Positions 8,418-14,952 of a stretch of DNA of 17,867 bases are shown piece after piece (the first letter of the stretch is position 1; each line of letters starts with the position of its first letter). The translations under genes and the position numbers were made by a program. This DNA comes from Brucellaceae bacterium (lineage in GTDB: Bacteria > Pseudomonadota > Alphaproteobacteria > Rhizobiales > Rhizobiaceae). The DNA is taken from positions 1-17,867 of the forward strand of contig JAIRVW010000200.1 in NCBI GenBank assembly GCA_031253705.1, given 5' to 3'. Under the pieces are notes generated by a model, which ran no database searches, was not told where the DNA came from, and was given only the letters and a program-made list of their open reading frames with translations.

Positions 8418-9350
8418 ATGGCACGGTTAAGTCAGCGTCAGGTTGAGCTTTTCAAAGCAATTATGATCAATAAAAGCATGACGGCGGCAGCGGCGGTGCT
8501 CGGCACATCGCAGCCGACGGTCAGCCGCGAATTGCGGGAGATGGAAAAGCGGATCGGCTTTGATCTGTTTGTCCGTTTCGGCAAGCGTCTCACGCCGACC
8601 AATCAGGCGCTGCTGCTGCATGAGGTGGTGCGCAGGTCATTTATCGGTATGGATGAGATCAGCCGTGCGGCTTCCACAATCCGCACCCATAATGCTGCAA
8701 ACTTCCGTATTGCAACAATTCCGGCGTTTGCGGAAACGATTATCCCGCATGTCGCGCGGCGCTTTCTCAAACAACATCCGTCTGTGCATTTGTCTCTGCA
8801 TTCTCATGAAGAGCTTTCATTGCATAATGAAATGTCCACAATGGTTTTTGATATGTGTATCACGGAAGGCAAAATCGAATATCCGGGTTTGCAGGCGGAT
8901 CATATTGATACCAGCGATCTTGTTTGCATTTTGCCTGCAGCGCATCCGCTGACTGAGAAGATGAGCATTACACCGCAGGATTTTGCGGATGTGCCTTTCA
9001 TTTATTTTTCGCAGGACGATCCGTTCCGTCGCAAGATTGATAATATGTTTGCTGATGCAGATGTGTCCTGCCGCTATGCTATTGAAACGACAACAGCCAC
9101 GAGCGTCTGTGCAATGGTGGCAGCGGGTATCGGCGTTTCAATCATCAATCCGCTGACTGCGGCAAGCCATGCCCGTCACGGTATGGTTATGCGCAGGCTG
9201 AGTACGGCTATTTCTTATAATCTGGTGATATGGCGTCAGCCGCAGAGCCATCAGGCCAAAATTATTGACCGTTTCACAACCACACTGAAAGAGGTGGCAG
9301 AGGAGATGCGTCAGGCGCTGAATGTCGAGCTTGATAAAAAATACTGCTGA
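8418..9350 (+). CDS. LysR-type transcriptional regulator
   Basis: 310 residues from the ATG at 8418, the usual family length. The N-terminal winged helix-turn-helix is clear: LSQRQVELFKAIMINKSMTAAAAVLGTSQPTVSRELREMEKRIGFDLFVR (about 4-53). It is followed by the linker helix and the substrate-binding-like effector domain, whose first strand is FRIATIPAF. DNA binding normally places such proteins next to their own operator. The gene is divergent from the ABC importer operon, the classic layout for a LysR regulator controlling its neighbour and itself. The HTH (TAAAAVLGTSQPTVSRELRE) is of the type seen in opine-related regulators such as OccR/NocR, but that is a loose resemblance only. The inducer is unknown. 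Confidence 0.92.
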   Translation: MARLSQRQVELFKAIMINKSMTAAAAVLGTSQPTVSRELREMEKRIGFDLFVRFGKRLTPTNQALLLHEVVRRSFIGMDEISRAASTIRTHNAANFRIATIPAFAETIIPHVARRFLKQHPSVHLSLHSHEELSLHNEMSTMVFDMCITEGKIEYPGLQADHIDTSDLVCILPAAHPLTEKMSITPQDFADVPFIYFSQDDPFRRKIDNMFADADVSCRYAIETTTATSVCAMVAAGIGVSIINPLTAASHARHGMVMRRLSTAISYNLVIWRQPQSHQAKIIDRFTTTLKEVAEEMRQALNVELDKKYC

Positions 9351-9527
9351 TCAATTATCCCGCCTGCGGAGATTTATAATGAATATATAGGATATTATGC
9401 CTATGTATTGCGGTAAAAATGAAGTATAAATTACCGGTATTGTTCATCTTGAAGGAATAATATTCTTACAATGGACGTCGATATTATCATTAATATTAGT
9501 TTATCATAACTTACGCATTAAGGGGTG

Positions 9528-9609
9528 CTGAGAAAACACGACTGAATTCCGGCGCCGGATATGCAACCAGAACGGTGTAAATTTCGTCCAATTTTTATAT
9601 TTTTCTCAG
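9528..9609. repeat. 82-bp element bounded by perfect 9-bp inverted repeats, with an inner GC palindrome
   Basis: CTGAGAAAA (9528-9536) and TTTTCTCAG (9601-9609) are exact inverted copies. Inside lies the fully palindromic TCCGGCGCCGGA (9548-9559), a GC island in AT-rich DNA. Such an element could be a miniature inverted-repeat remnant, a structured RNA, or a regulator site. There is no transposase frame and no visible target-site duplication. Confidence 0.4.
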
Positions 9610-9976
9610 AAATTTTATATTTGTGGCGGGATTAAGCTGCGCTTTGTAAAGTTTTCAACAGATTTAAAAATGTCATATCGGCCATTATTTCGTTTTGCCG
9701 GATGATATTCGCGTATGTGGCTGAATTGATGACTTTAAATCGTTATGTTGCACAATAGCCAACGCTATGCCGGCTGTTTTCGGCGACAGCATGCTTTTGT
9801 GTCGAATAGCTAATATGATATATTTAAAAGCAAATTTAAGATTGAAATGGATAAAAGCAGTCATCATTTTGACTAAATTATTGGGACATAATTTTAACCC
9901 CTTGTATGAGAATATGCATTGACGAAGCTCGTTTTCTTGGTTTAGAGCGTGCAAAATATATAAATATATTCAGTTG

Positions 9977-10004
9977 TTGTTTGTTAGTACTTACAGGTAT
10001 TATA
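9977..10004 (+). promoter_or_regulatory. Tentative promoter for the GntR-type gene
   Basis: TTGTTT (9977-9982) and ATTATA (9999-10004) are separated by 16 bases. In DNA this AT-rich such matches are frequent, so support is weak. Transcription would begin close to the TGTATACA palindrome. Confidence 0.25.
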
Positions 10005-10027
10005 AAAAATACTGATATTTTCGATAA

Positions 10028-10035
10028 TGTATACA
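10028..10035. promoter_or_regulatory. TGTATACA palindrome, probable GntR/FadR-type operator
   Basis: The GTATAC core with flanking T and A matches the operator type of FadR-subfamily GntR regulators (T-G-T-a-t-A-C-A style). It lies 55 bp upstream of a gene of exactly that subfamily, which suggests autoregulation. The same 8-mer occurs once by chance inside the DppC-like gene (4833-4840). Confidence 0.45.
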
Positions 10036-10090
10036 ATTATATATATTTTACTTTTCGCTCAATTGTGAGAGAAGTTGGAGCGAAGGGAAC

Positions 10091-10837
10091 ATGGCAGTGA
10101 GTCAAGAAACAGTTACTAAATCAGATTTTGCTTACAAGATTTTACGCCGGGATATACTGGAAGCGCGGCTGGCTCCGAAATCCCCGCTCAAACTCGGCGT
10201 AATCCGTGAGACCTACGGACTCGGCTGGACACCATTGCGTGAAGCATTGTCGCGTCTGGAAGCTGAACATCTGGTGCAGTCGACAGCCAATAAAGGCTAT
10301 GTTGTCGCTCCTGTTTCCAGAGAAGAAATGGCCGATCTGACCAAGACCAAAGATATCATCGAATTGCAGTTGCTGCGTGAGGCGATGGAATTCGGTGATC
10401 AGGAATGGGAAGCCGGTATTGTTGCTGCTCATTATCGTCTGTCGCGTGAAGTGTCTCCGCTGGAAAATATCCGGGATCTGGAAACATTCATTGCCTGGAC
10501 GCATCTTCATGACACCTTTCATTCATCACTGATGGCTGCAAACCGTTCTCCGTGGCTCAGCCGGTTTTATGATCAGGTGCGGGATCATATGCGCAGACAT
10601 GTGCGGGCTTTACGTGCATTGTTGCCCCATTCAGAGCCGGACGCATTTTTTGATGCGCTGAAAAAATCACCGGCACTTGAAACAGCATATTCTCTGGCTC
10701 CGCACACGGCTTTGATGGAAGCGGTCATTAATCGCCGGTTTGTAGAAGCAACCGAATTGATGATACATCATAATGAGCTGACGATGCGTGCTTATACCGA
10801 AGTAGAGCAGCTGGTTCACGGAGAAAAACTTCCATAA
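10091..10837 (+). CDS. GntR-family transcriptional regulator, FCD (FadR-subfamily) effector domain
   Basis: 248 residues. The N-terminal winged helix-turn-helix covers about 12-75, with GLGWTPLREALSRLEAEHLV as the recognition region and the KGYVVAPVS wing. The all-helical FCD domain follows, with HDTFHSSLMAANRSPWL and HTALMEAVINRRFVEATELMIHHNE supplying the His that normally bind a metal or carboxylate ligand. The start at 10091 has GGAG ten bases and AAGGGA two bases upstream. It faces the nucleoside/phosphoketolase operon tail to tail and is not in its operon. Regulation of that operon is possible but not shown. FCD regulators usually respond to small carboxylic acids or sugar acids. Confidence 0.9.
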   Translation: MAVSQETVTKSDFAYKILRRDILEARLAPKSPLKLGVIRETYGLGWTPLREALSRLEAEHLVQSTANKGYVVAPVSREEMADLTKTKDIIELQLLREAMEFGDQEWEAGIVAAHYRLSREVSPLENIRDLETFIAWTHLHDTFHSSLMAANRSPWLSRFYDQVRDHMRRHVRALRALLPHSEPDAFFDALKKSPALETAYSLAPHTALMEAVINRRFVEATELMIHHNELTMRAYTEVEQLVHGEKLP

Positions 10838-10852
10838 ACGGTGCTGTACTAT

Positions 10853-10877
10853 TTCAGCAGATACAGTGCTGAATTTT
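10853..10877 (+). terminator. Weak intrinsic terminator after the GntR-type gene
   Basis: TTCAGCA (10853-10859) and TGCTGAA (10867-10873) form a perfect 7-bp stem with a 7-base loop, followed by TTTT. It begins 15 bases after the stop codon. The stem is short and only three pairs are G-C. Confidence 0.5.
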
Positions 10878-10993
10878 GACTGTATATTATTTATAAGCAT
10901 CTTAATAATGAATACTCTGATGTGAGTCTTATCTGTTTTAATTTTGACCGTTTAATCAGAAATCAATCCGTTGATACATAGAACCTTGGTATA

Positions 10994-11027
10994 AGACCGG
11001 CCAGACAATCTGCTGTTCAGCCGGCCT
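10994..11027 (-). terminator. Hairpin ending the phosphoketolase/nucleotide operon
   Basis: On the minus strand AGGCCGGC and GCCGGTCT form an 8-bp stem (one G-U pair) about 17 bases after the phosphorylase stop. The following sequence TATACC is not a strong U-run, so termination may be weak or factor-dependent. Confidence 0.45.
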
Positions 11028-11044
11028 GATTATGCTGGCAATGC

Positions 11045-12565
11045 TTATATTGCAGACTGAACATCAATCAGTGTTTCGGCTTCTTGTGCAAATTCCACCG
11101 CATAAGCGAGTTCACCCGGTGCTTCCGCATAAATCCTGAAGAGAGATTGTCCCTTGCGTACCGGATCGCCAAGGCGCACATCCATATAAATACCGGCTCC
11201 TGTTGCGCGCGGCGCACCGGCAAGTTTGGCAACGCGTGCCAGATTGCGGTTATCGATATTGCTGACCATGCCATCAAATGGCGCTGTAACCGTATAGATA
11301 TGCTCGCCGGCTTCAGGAATTTTCAAGCCGCCTTGCGCAATGCAGATATCGCGGAATTTTTCCCATGCACGGCCATCGGCAATGGTTTCGAGGGCGAGTG
11401 CAGTGCCTTCGCCTTTTGCCGCCACACCGCCGATTTCCAGTGCGAGACCCGCCAAAACAGCCGCGCGCTCGCGTAAATCCTGCGGCGCTCCGTCTTCATT
11501 GCGCAGCACAGCCAGCACATCGAGTGCTTCCAGTGCGGGACCAATGCCTTTGCCCACCGGCTGCGTACCATCCGTATAAAGGCAGGCAACGGTCAGGCCG
11601 AATTCCTTGCCGACAGTTGTCAGCAAATTTGCCAGCTGATCTGCAGCTTCAATGCTTCTGACCTTTGCCGTCGGACCGACCGGAATATCAATCACCACAT
11701 GGGTGGAACCTGCGGCGACTTTCTTTGAGAGCACAGAGGCGACAAGCTGGCCTTCCGTATCAATATCAAGATCACGCTCGACACGGATGAACACATCATC
11801 AGCAGGGCTGAGTTGAACAGCACCGCCCCATGCCATACAGCCGCCTTGTTCGCGCACGACTTTTTTTAGCTTGCCGAGCTCCAGATCAACCGGCGTCATG
11901 GTCTCCATCGTGTCTGCTGTTCCGGCAGGGGAGGTGATGGCGCGTGATGATGTTTTAGGCATGGTCAGCCCGTGGGCAGTGACGATTGCTACGACAAGCG
12001 GTGTGGTGCGGTTGCCCGGTAAGCCACCGACGCAATGTTTGTCGAGGACAATCTCCTTATCCCAGTTGAGCCGCTCACCGGCACCGATCATGGCTTTGGT
12101 GAGATAAATGGTTTCCTGCGTGTCCAGCGGCGGCGTGGCACTGGCAGTCAGAAAAGCCGCCAGATGCACATCTGTGTAACGTCGCGCCACCACATCTTCG
12201 ATAATCGCGCTGATGCCTTCATAGCTGAAGCGGTTGCCGTAAATGCGGCTGCGAATATAAGACAGTGACGTGAGCGCTGGCGGGTGGTTCACTTCCACTT
12301 CGTCACCTTCTGCAACACCCAGCAAATCCCAAGCGGTCTGCGACAGGCCGATTGTATCAAGTGCCAGAAGATCACTGTCGATCTGCAACAATTCCGCATA
12401 AATCGATCTATCACCGGCGCTGACCTGCACATGCGAACGGGAGGAAAGTCCCGCCGAATGACAGGCTGGGCAATCCGTGCGCATAATCACCACTGCCTGA
12501 TCATGGGTGAAAAGCCCGAGCCGTCTGGCTTTCAGCGGCGGGTGATCACAATGAACGATGCTCAT
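11045..12565 (-). CDS. Long-form thymidine phosphorylase family protein resembling AMP phosphorylase
   Basis: 506 residues, against about 440 for the E. coli DeoA type. The extra N-terminal domain of about 85-100 residues (AELLQIDSDLLALDTIGLSQ...) is the hallmark of the archaeal AMP phosphorylase/type 2 form. Phosphate and substrate motifs are DKHCVGGLPGNRTT (175-188) and KTSSRAITSPAGTADTME (204-221). The GGCMAWGGAVQLSPADD stretch is also very like archaeal AMP phosphorylases. Those enzymes split NMP plus phosphate into base plus ribose 1,5-bisphosphate; bacterial copies are usually only annotated as putative thymidine phosphorylase. AGGAA lies eight bases before the ATG. The start overlaps the nuclease stop (ATGA, 12562-12565), so translation is coupled. 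Family: sure. NMP rather than thymidine as substrate: likely but inferred. Confidence 0.88.
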   Translation of the reverse strand: MSIVHCDHPPLKARRLGLFTHDQAVVIMRTDCPACHSAGLSSRSHVQVSAGDRSIYAELLQIDSDLLALDTIGLSQTAWDLLGVAEGDEVEVNHPPALTSLSYIRSRIYGNRFSYEGISAIIEDVVARRYTDVHLAAFLTASATPPLDTQETIYLTKAMIGAGERLNWDKEIVLDKHCVGGLPGNRTTPLVVAIVTAHGLTMPKTSSRAITSPAGTADTMETMTPVDLELGKLKKVVREQGGCMAWGGAVQLSPADDVFIRVERDLDIDTEGQLVASVLSKKVAAGSTHVVIDIPVGPTAKVRSIEAADQLANLLTTVGKEFGLTVACLYTDGTQPVGKGIGPALEALDVLAVLRNEDGAPQDLRERAAVLAGLALEIGGVAAKGEGTALALETIADGRAWEKFRDICIAQGGLKIPEAGEHIYTVTAPFDGMVSNIDNRNLARVAKLAGAPRATGAGIYMDVRLGDPVRKGQSLFRIYAEAPGELAYAVEFAQEAETLIDVQSAI

Positions 12566-13920
12566 AGTATGAATTCCTGATCCTGACGCGGCACAACGCT
12601 GTCCCAGCCGAGCTCGCGGCCGATACGTACACGCAGACCTTCGGATGCTTCCGGCTCACCATGAACAATGAATGTTTTTCTCGGCGGGTTTTTAAAGCCG
12701 GACAGCCAGCGGATCAGCTCATTGGCATCGGCATGAGCAGAGAGCGTATCAATATGGGCAACTTCCGCATTGATCGGCACCCACATATTATGAATTTTCA
12801 ATTCCCTGGCTCCGTCGCGTAAAGCACGCCCGCGCGTGCCTGCCGCCTGAAAACCGGCCAGCAGAATAGTGTTTTTCATATCAGGGCCGTAATTTTTCAG
12901 GTGGTGCAGAATGCGCCCGCCGGTCGCCATACCGGAAGCGGAGATAACAACTTTCGGATAGGGATTATTGTTGATGGCTTTTGAGGCTTCGACATCTTCC
13001 GTATAGCGCGCGATCTTATAGGCCTCGCGGGCATCATCGGGTTTGAGCTTATGGTCTTGCATATGCTTACTCATCAATGTGGTTGCATCAATGGCCATCG
13101 GGCTGTCGAGGAAGATCGGAACAGAGCTTAAACGTCCGGCCTGCTTCAGCTTCCAGAAGTAATAAAGCAGCTCCTGCGCACGTCCCACTGCAAAAGACGG
13201 GATCACCAATGTGCCGCCGCGCTGCACGGTTTTCTCGGTAATTGCCCCAAGAGCCTCGGCCGGATCGCCTTCATCATGCAGGCGGTTGCCGTAGGTGGAT
13301 TCAACCACAACATAATCGGCCTCTTCCACGGAAACCGGATCAGGCATCAGCGGGTTATTGTAGCGGCCGATATCACCGGAGAAGACGATACGCTTGCCTG
13401 CCCAGTCGATCTGCACATTGGCAGCGCCGAGAATGTGACCGGCGTGACGGAAGCGGAAACGCAAACCGTCCAGAATGGTGATGGTCTGGTTAAACTCCAC
13501 AGTTGAAAAATGCGCCAGCGCCCGTTCCGCATCACGCACATCATAAAGCGGCAAGGCAGGAGCGTGTTTGGTGAGCTTATGGCGGTTGAGGAATTCAGCA
13601 TCCTTTTCCTGCAAGTGGCCACTGTCTTTCAGGATCAGCTCGGCGACATCCTTGGTGGCAGGCGTTGCATAAATCTTGCCACGAAACCCGTCTTTCACGA
13701 GGCGGGGCAGATAGCCGCTGTGATCAAGATGCGCATGGGTGAGGATAACCGCATCAATCTCACGTGCAGGTATGCTCAGGCTGTCCCAGTTGAGTTCACG
13801 CAGGTTTTTCAGACCCTGAAACAGCCCGCAATCAATCAGCACATTGCGGTTGCCATGGGAGAGCAGATGTTTGGAACCTGTGACCGTTCCGGCGGCACCA
13901 AGAGGTTTTAATGTCAGCAT
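12562..13920 (-). CDS. Metallo-beta-lactamase/beta-CASP nuclease-like protein (CPSF/TTHA0252 type)
   Basis: 452 residues from the ATG at 13920 (AGGAA ten bases upstream). A longer open frame reaching 14055 would run into the preceding gene and is rejected. The two-metal site is intact: HAHLDH (62-67), GHILGAA (H162) and SGDIGRYNN (D183). The beta-CASP motifs are SASGMATGGR (328-337), SAHADANEL (394-402) with its metal His, and IVHGEPEASEGL (H420). This arrangement is that of RNA-processing endo/exonucleases of the CPSF-73-like COG1236 group, not of lactamases or RNase J with its extra C-terminal domain. Placement between the PRPP-synthase-like and phosphorylase genes suggests it produces NMPs from RNA for the latter; this is inference. 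Confidence 0.88.
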   Translation of the reverse strand: MLTLKPLGAAGTVTGSKHLLSHGNRNVLIDCGLFQGLKNLRELNWDSLSIPAREIDAVILTHAHLDHSGYLPRLVKDGFRGKIYATPATKDVAELILKDSGHLQEKDAEFLNRHKLTKHAPALPLYDVRDAERALAHFSTVEFNQTITILDGLRFRFRHAGHILGAANVQIDWAGKRIVFSGDIGRYNNPLMPDPVSVEEADYVVVESTYGNRLHDEGDPAEALGAITEKTVQRGGTLVIPSFAVGRAQELLYYFWKLKQAGRLSSVPIFLDSPMAIDATTLMSKHMQDHKLKPDDAREAYKIARYTEDVEASKAINNNPYPKVVISASGMATGGRILHHLKNYGPDMKNTILLAGFQAAGTRGRALRDGARELKIHNMWVPINAEVAHIDTLSAHADANELIRWLSGFKNPPRKTFIVHGEPEASEGLRVRIGRELGWDSVVPRQDQEFIL

Positions 13921-13936
13921 GATGTGCGCTTTCCTG

Positions 13937-14851
13937 TTAGCCGGCGTTTTGTTTTGCGGAGGCTTCAATCGCCTCCACAATGAGATCCGCGACGGATATG
14001 GCATTACTGATATGCGGGACGCAGTCGGTAGAGACGACTTTTTCTGCAATGGCACTCAGCCGTTCATAGGCATCATCGGCAAAGAGGCCATGCACGACAA
14101 CGCAAACAGGTTTGGACAGGCCTTGTGTTTGCAACTGTGTGGCGGCTTCCACCATTGTGCGGCCGGAGGAGGCGATATCATCCACCAGCACCGGCGTTCT
14201 GCCCTGCCATTGTGAGAGATCGCCCATGTGAATTTCCACATTGCGGTCGCCGTAACGTGTTTTGCGCAAAACCGTAAAAGGGGCACCGGAGAGTTCGCCG
14301 ATCTGGCTTACCCATTGTTCGCTTTCCTCATCGGGGCCGATCAGCAGCGGCTTTTCAATTGTCTCGCTGATCCATGTGGCCAATACGGGCGCCGAGGCGA
14401 GGGCGAAGGCAGGGATCGTGTAGATCTCTGACAGCGCATGATAGCGGTGCAGATGCGGATCAATGGTCAGCAGACTGTCAAAAGCCGCAGAAATCAGACG
14501 CGCGAATGTGCGTGAGGTAATCGCTTCCCCCGGATTGAAACGCTTATCCTGCCGCATATAGGCGAGATATGGTGTCACCAGATTGACGGAGCGTGCTTTA
14601 AATTCGCGTGCCGCATCGGCAGCGAAAATCAGCGCCAGAAAATTATCATTCGGATGTGCCAGCGTGCAGATGAGATCAACATCCAGTCCCTCAACATCAT
14701 CCAGAAAACGGATATAGCTTTCACCGTCCGGAAAATGGCGGGTTTCCAGAGCGCCGAGCCGGTAATTTCCGGCTGTCGCGATAGCTTCCGCAAGATCCTC
14801 ATTACCAGGCAGGGGAATGATCAGACGTTTCTCAACATGCTGCAAAACCAT
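13937..14851 (-). CDS. Ribose-phosphate pyrophosphokinase (PRPP synthetase)-like protein
   Basis: 304 residues from the ATG at 14851, close to the usual 310, opening with RLIIPLPGNEDLAEAIA. PRPP synthetases make PRPP from ribose 5-phosphate and ATP. Seen here: FPDGESYIRF (41-50), YMRQDKRFNPGEAITSRT (98-115) for ATP binding, DPHLH with H133, the catalytic-loop KTR (K197, R199), and the PRPP loop VDDIASSGRTM (223-233). It differs from ordinary bacterial Prs (DLHAPQIQGFF, DDIIDTAGT), so it is a divergent copy, probably not the housekeeping enzyme. The ATG at 14851 has a poor ribosome-binding site. An upstream ATG at 14947, five bases after the phosphoketolase stop, would add 32 residues encoded by a hairpin and is less likely. 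Confidence 0.82.
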   Translation of the reverse strand: MVLQHVEKRLIIPLPGNEDLAEAIATAGNYRLGALETRHFPDGESYIRFLDDVEGLDVDLICTLAHPNDNFLALIFAADAAREFKARSVNLVTPYLAYMRQDKRFNPGEAITSRTFARLISAAFDSLLTIDPHLHRYHALSEIYTIPAFALASAPVLATWISETIEKPLLIGPDEESEQWVSQIGELSGAPFTVLRKTRYGDRNVEIHMGDLSQWQGRTPVLVDDIASSGRTMVEAATQLQTQGLSKPVCVVVHGLFADDAYERLSAIAEKVVSTDCVPHISNAISVADLIVEAIEASAKQNAG

Positions 14852-14884
14852 TGGGGCAATCCGTTTCTGTTGATTAAAATATGA

Positions 14885-14936
14885 GCCGCTTAACAGAGCG
14901 GTTGTGACCGGAGCGGACGGAATGACCGCTCCGGTC
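14885..14936 (-). other. Two consecutive hairpins between phosphoketolase and PRPP-synthetase-like genes
   Basis: The first has perfect 11-bp arms GACCGGAGCGG (14906-14916) and CCGCTCCGGTC (14926-14936) with a 9-base loop. The second is CCGCT (14886-14890)/AGCGG (14897-14901) with a 6-base loop. No U-run follows directly, only ATATTTTAA some bases later. They lie 16 and about 50 bases after the phosphoketolase stop. Likely roles are mRNA end protection, processing or attenuation within the operon. Confidence 0.7.
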
Positions 14937-14952
14937 TGATCATTCATCAGAC

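Larger units (their letters stand above)
9351..10090. other. AT-rich intergenic stretch with no recognisable gene
   Basis: About 740 bp clearly richer in A and T than its neighbours and full of stops. Two small open frames exist (minus 9685-9954, 89 codons; plus 9906-10100, 64 codons). Neither has a good ribosome-binding site or family similarity that I recognise. It holds the inverted-repeat element 9528-9609, a small repeat CGGTAA (9411-9416)/TTACCG (9431-9436), and the upstream control region of the GntR-type gene. A decayed mobile-element remnant is possible but not shown. Confidence 0.6.

Noticed and set aside
9685..9954. 89-codon minus-strand frame as a gene or transposase remnant
   Set aside because: No recognisable domain, no ribosome-binding site, and low-complexity AT-rich composition.
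9906..10100. 64-codon plus-strand frame upstream of the GntR-type gene
   Set aside because: It covers the likely promoter and operator, overlaps the regulator start and resembles no family that I know.
12458..12472. CPACH (CxxCH) near the N-terminus of the phosphorylase as a haem-binding site
   Set aside because: The protein has no export signal, and a Cys pair at this place is, as far as I recall, common in related phosphorylases.
13921..14055. Longer start for the beta-CASP protein at 14055
   Set aside because: It would overlap the PRPP-synthetase-like gene by over 100 bp; the added residues have no family similarity, and the core begins at MLTLKPLGAAGTVTGS.
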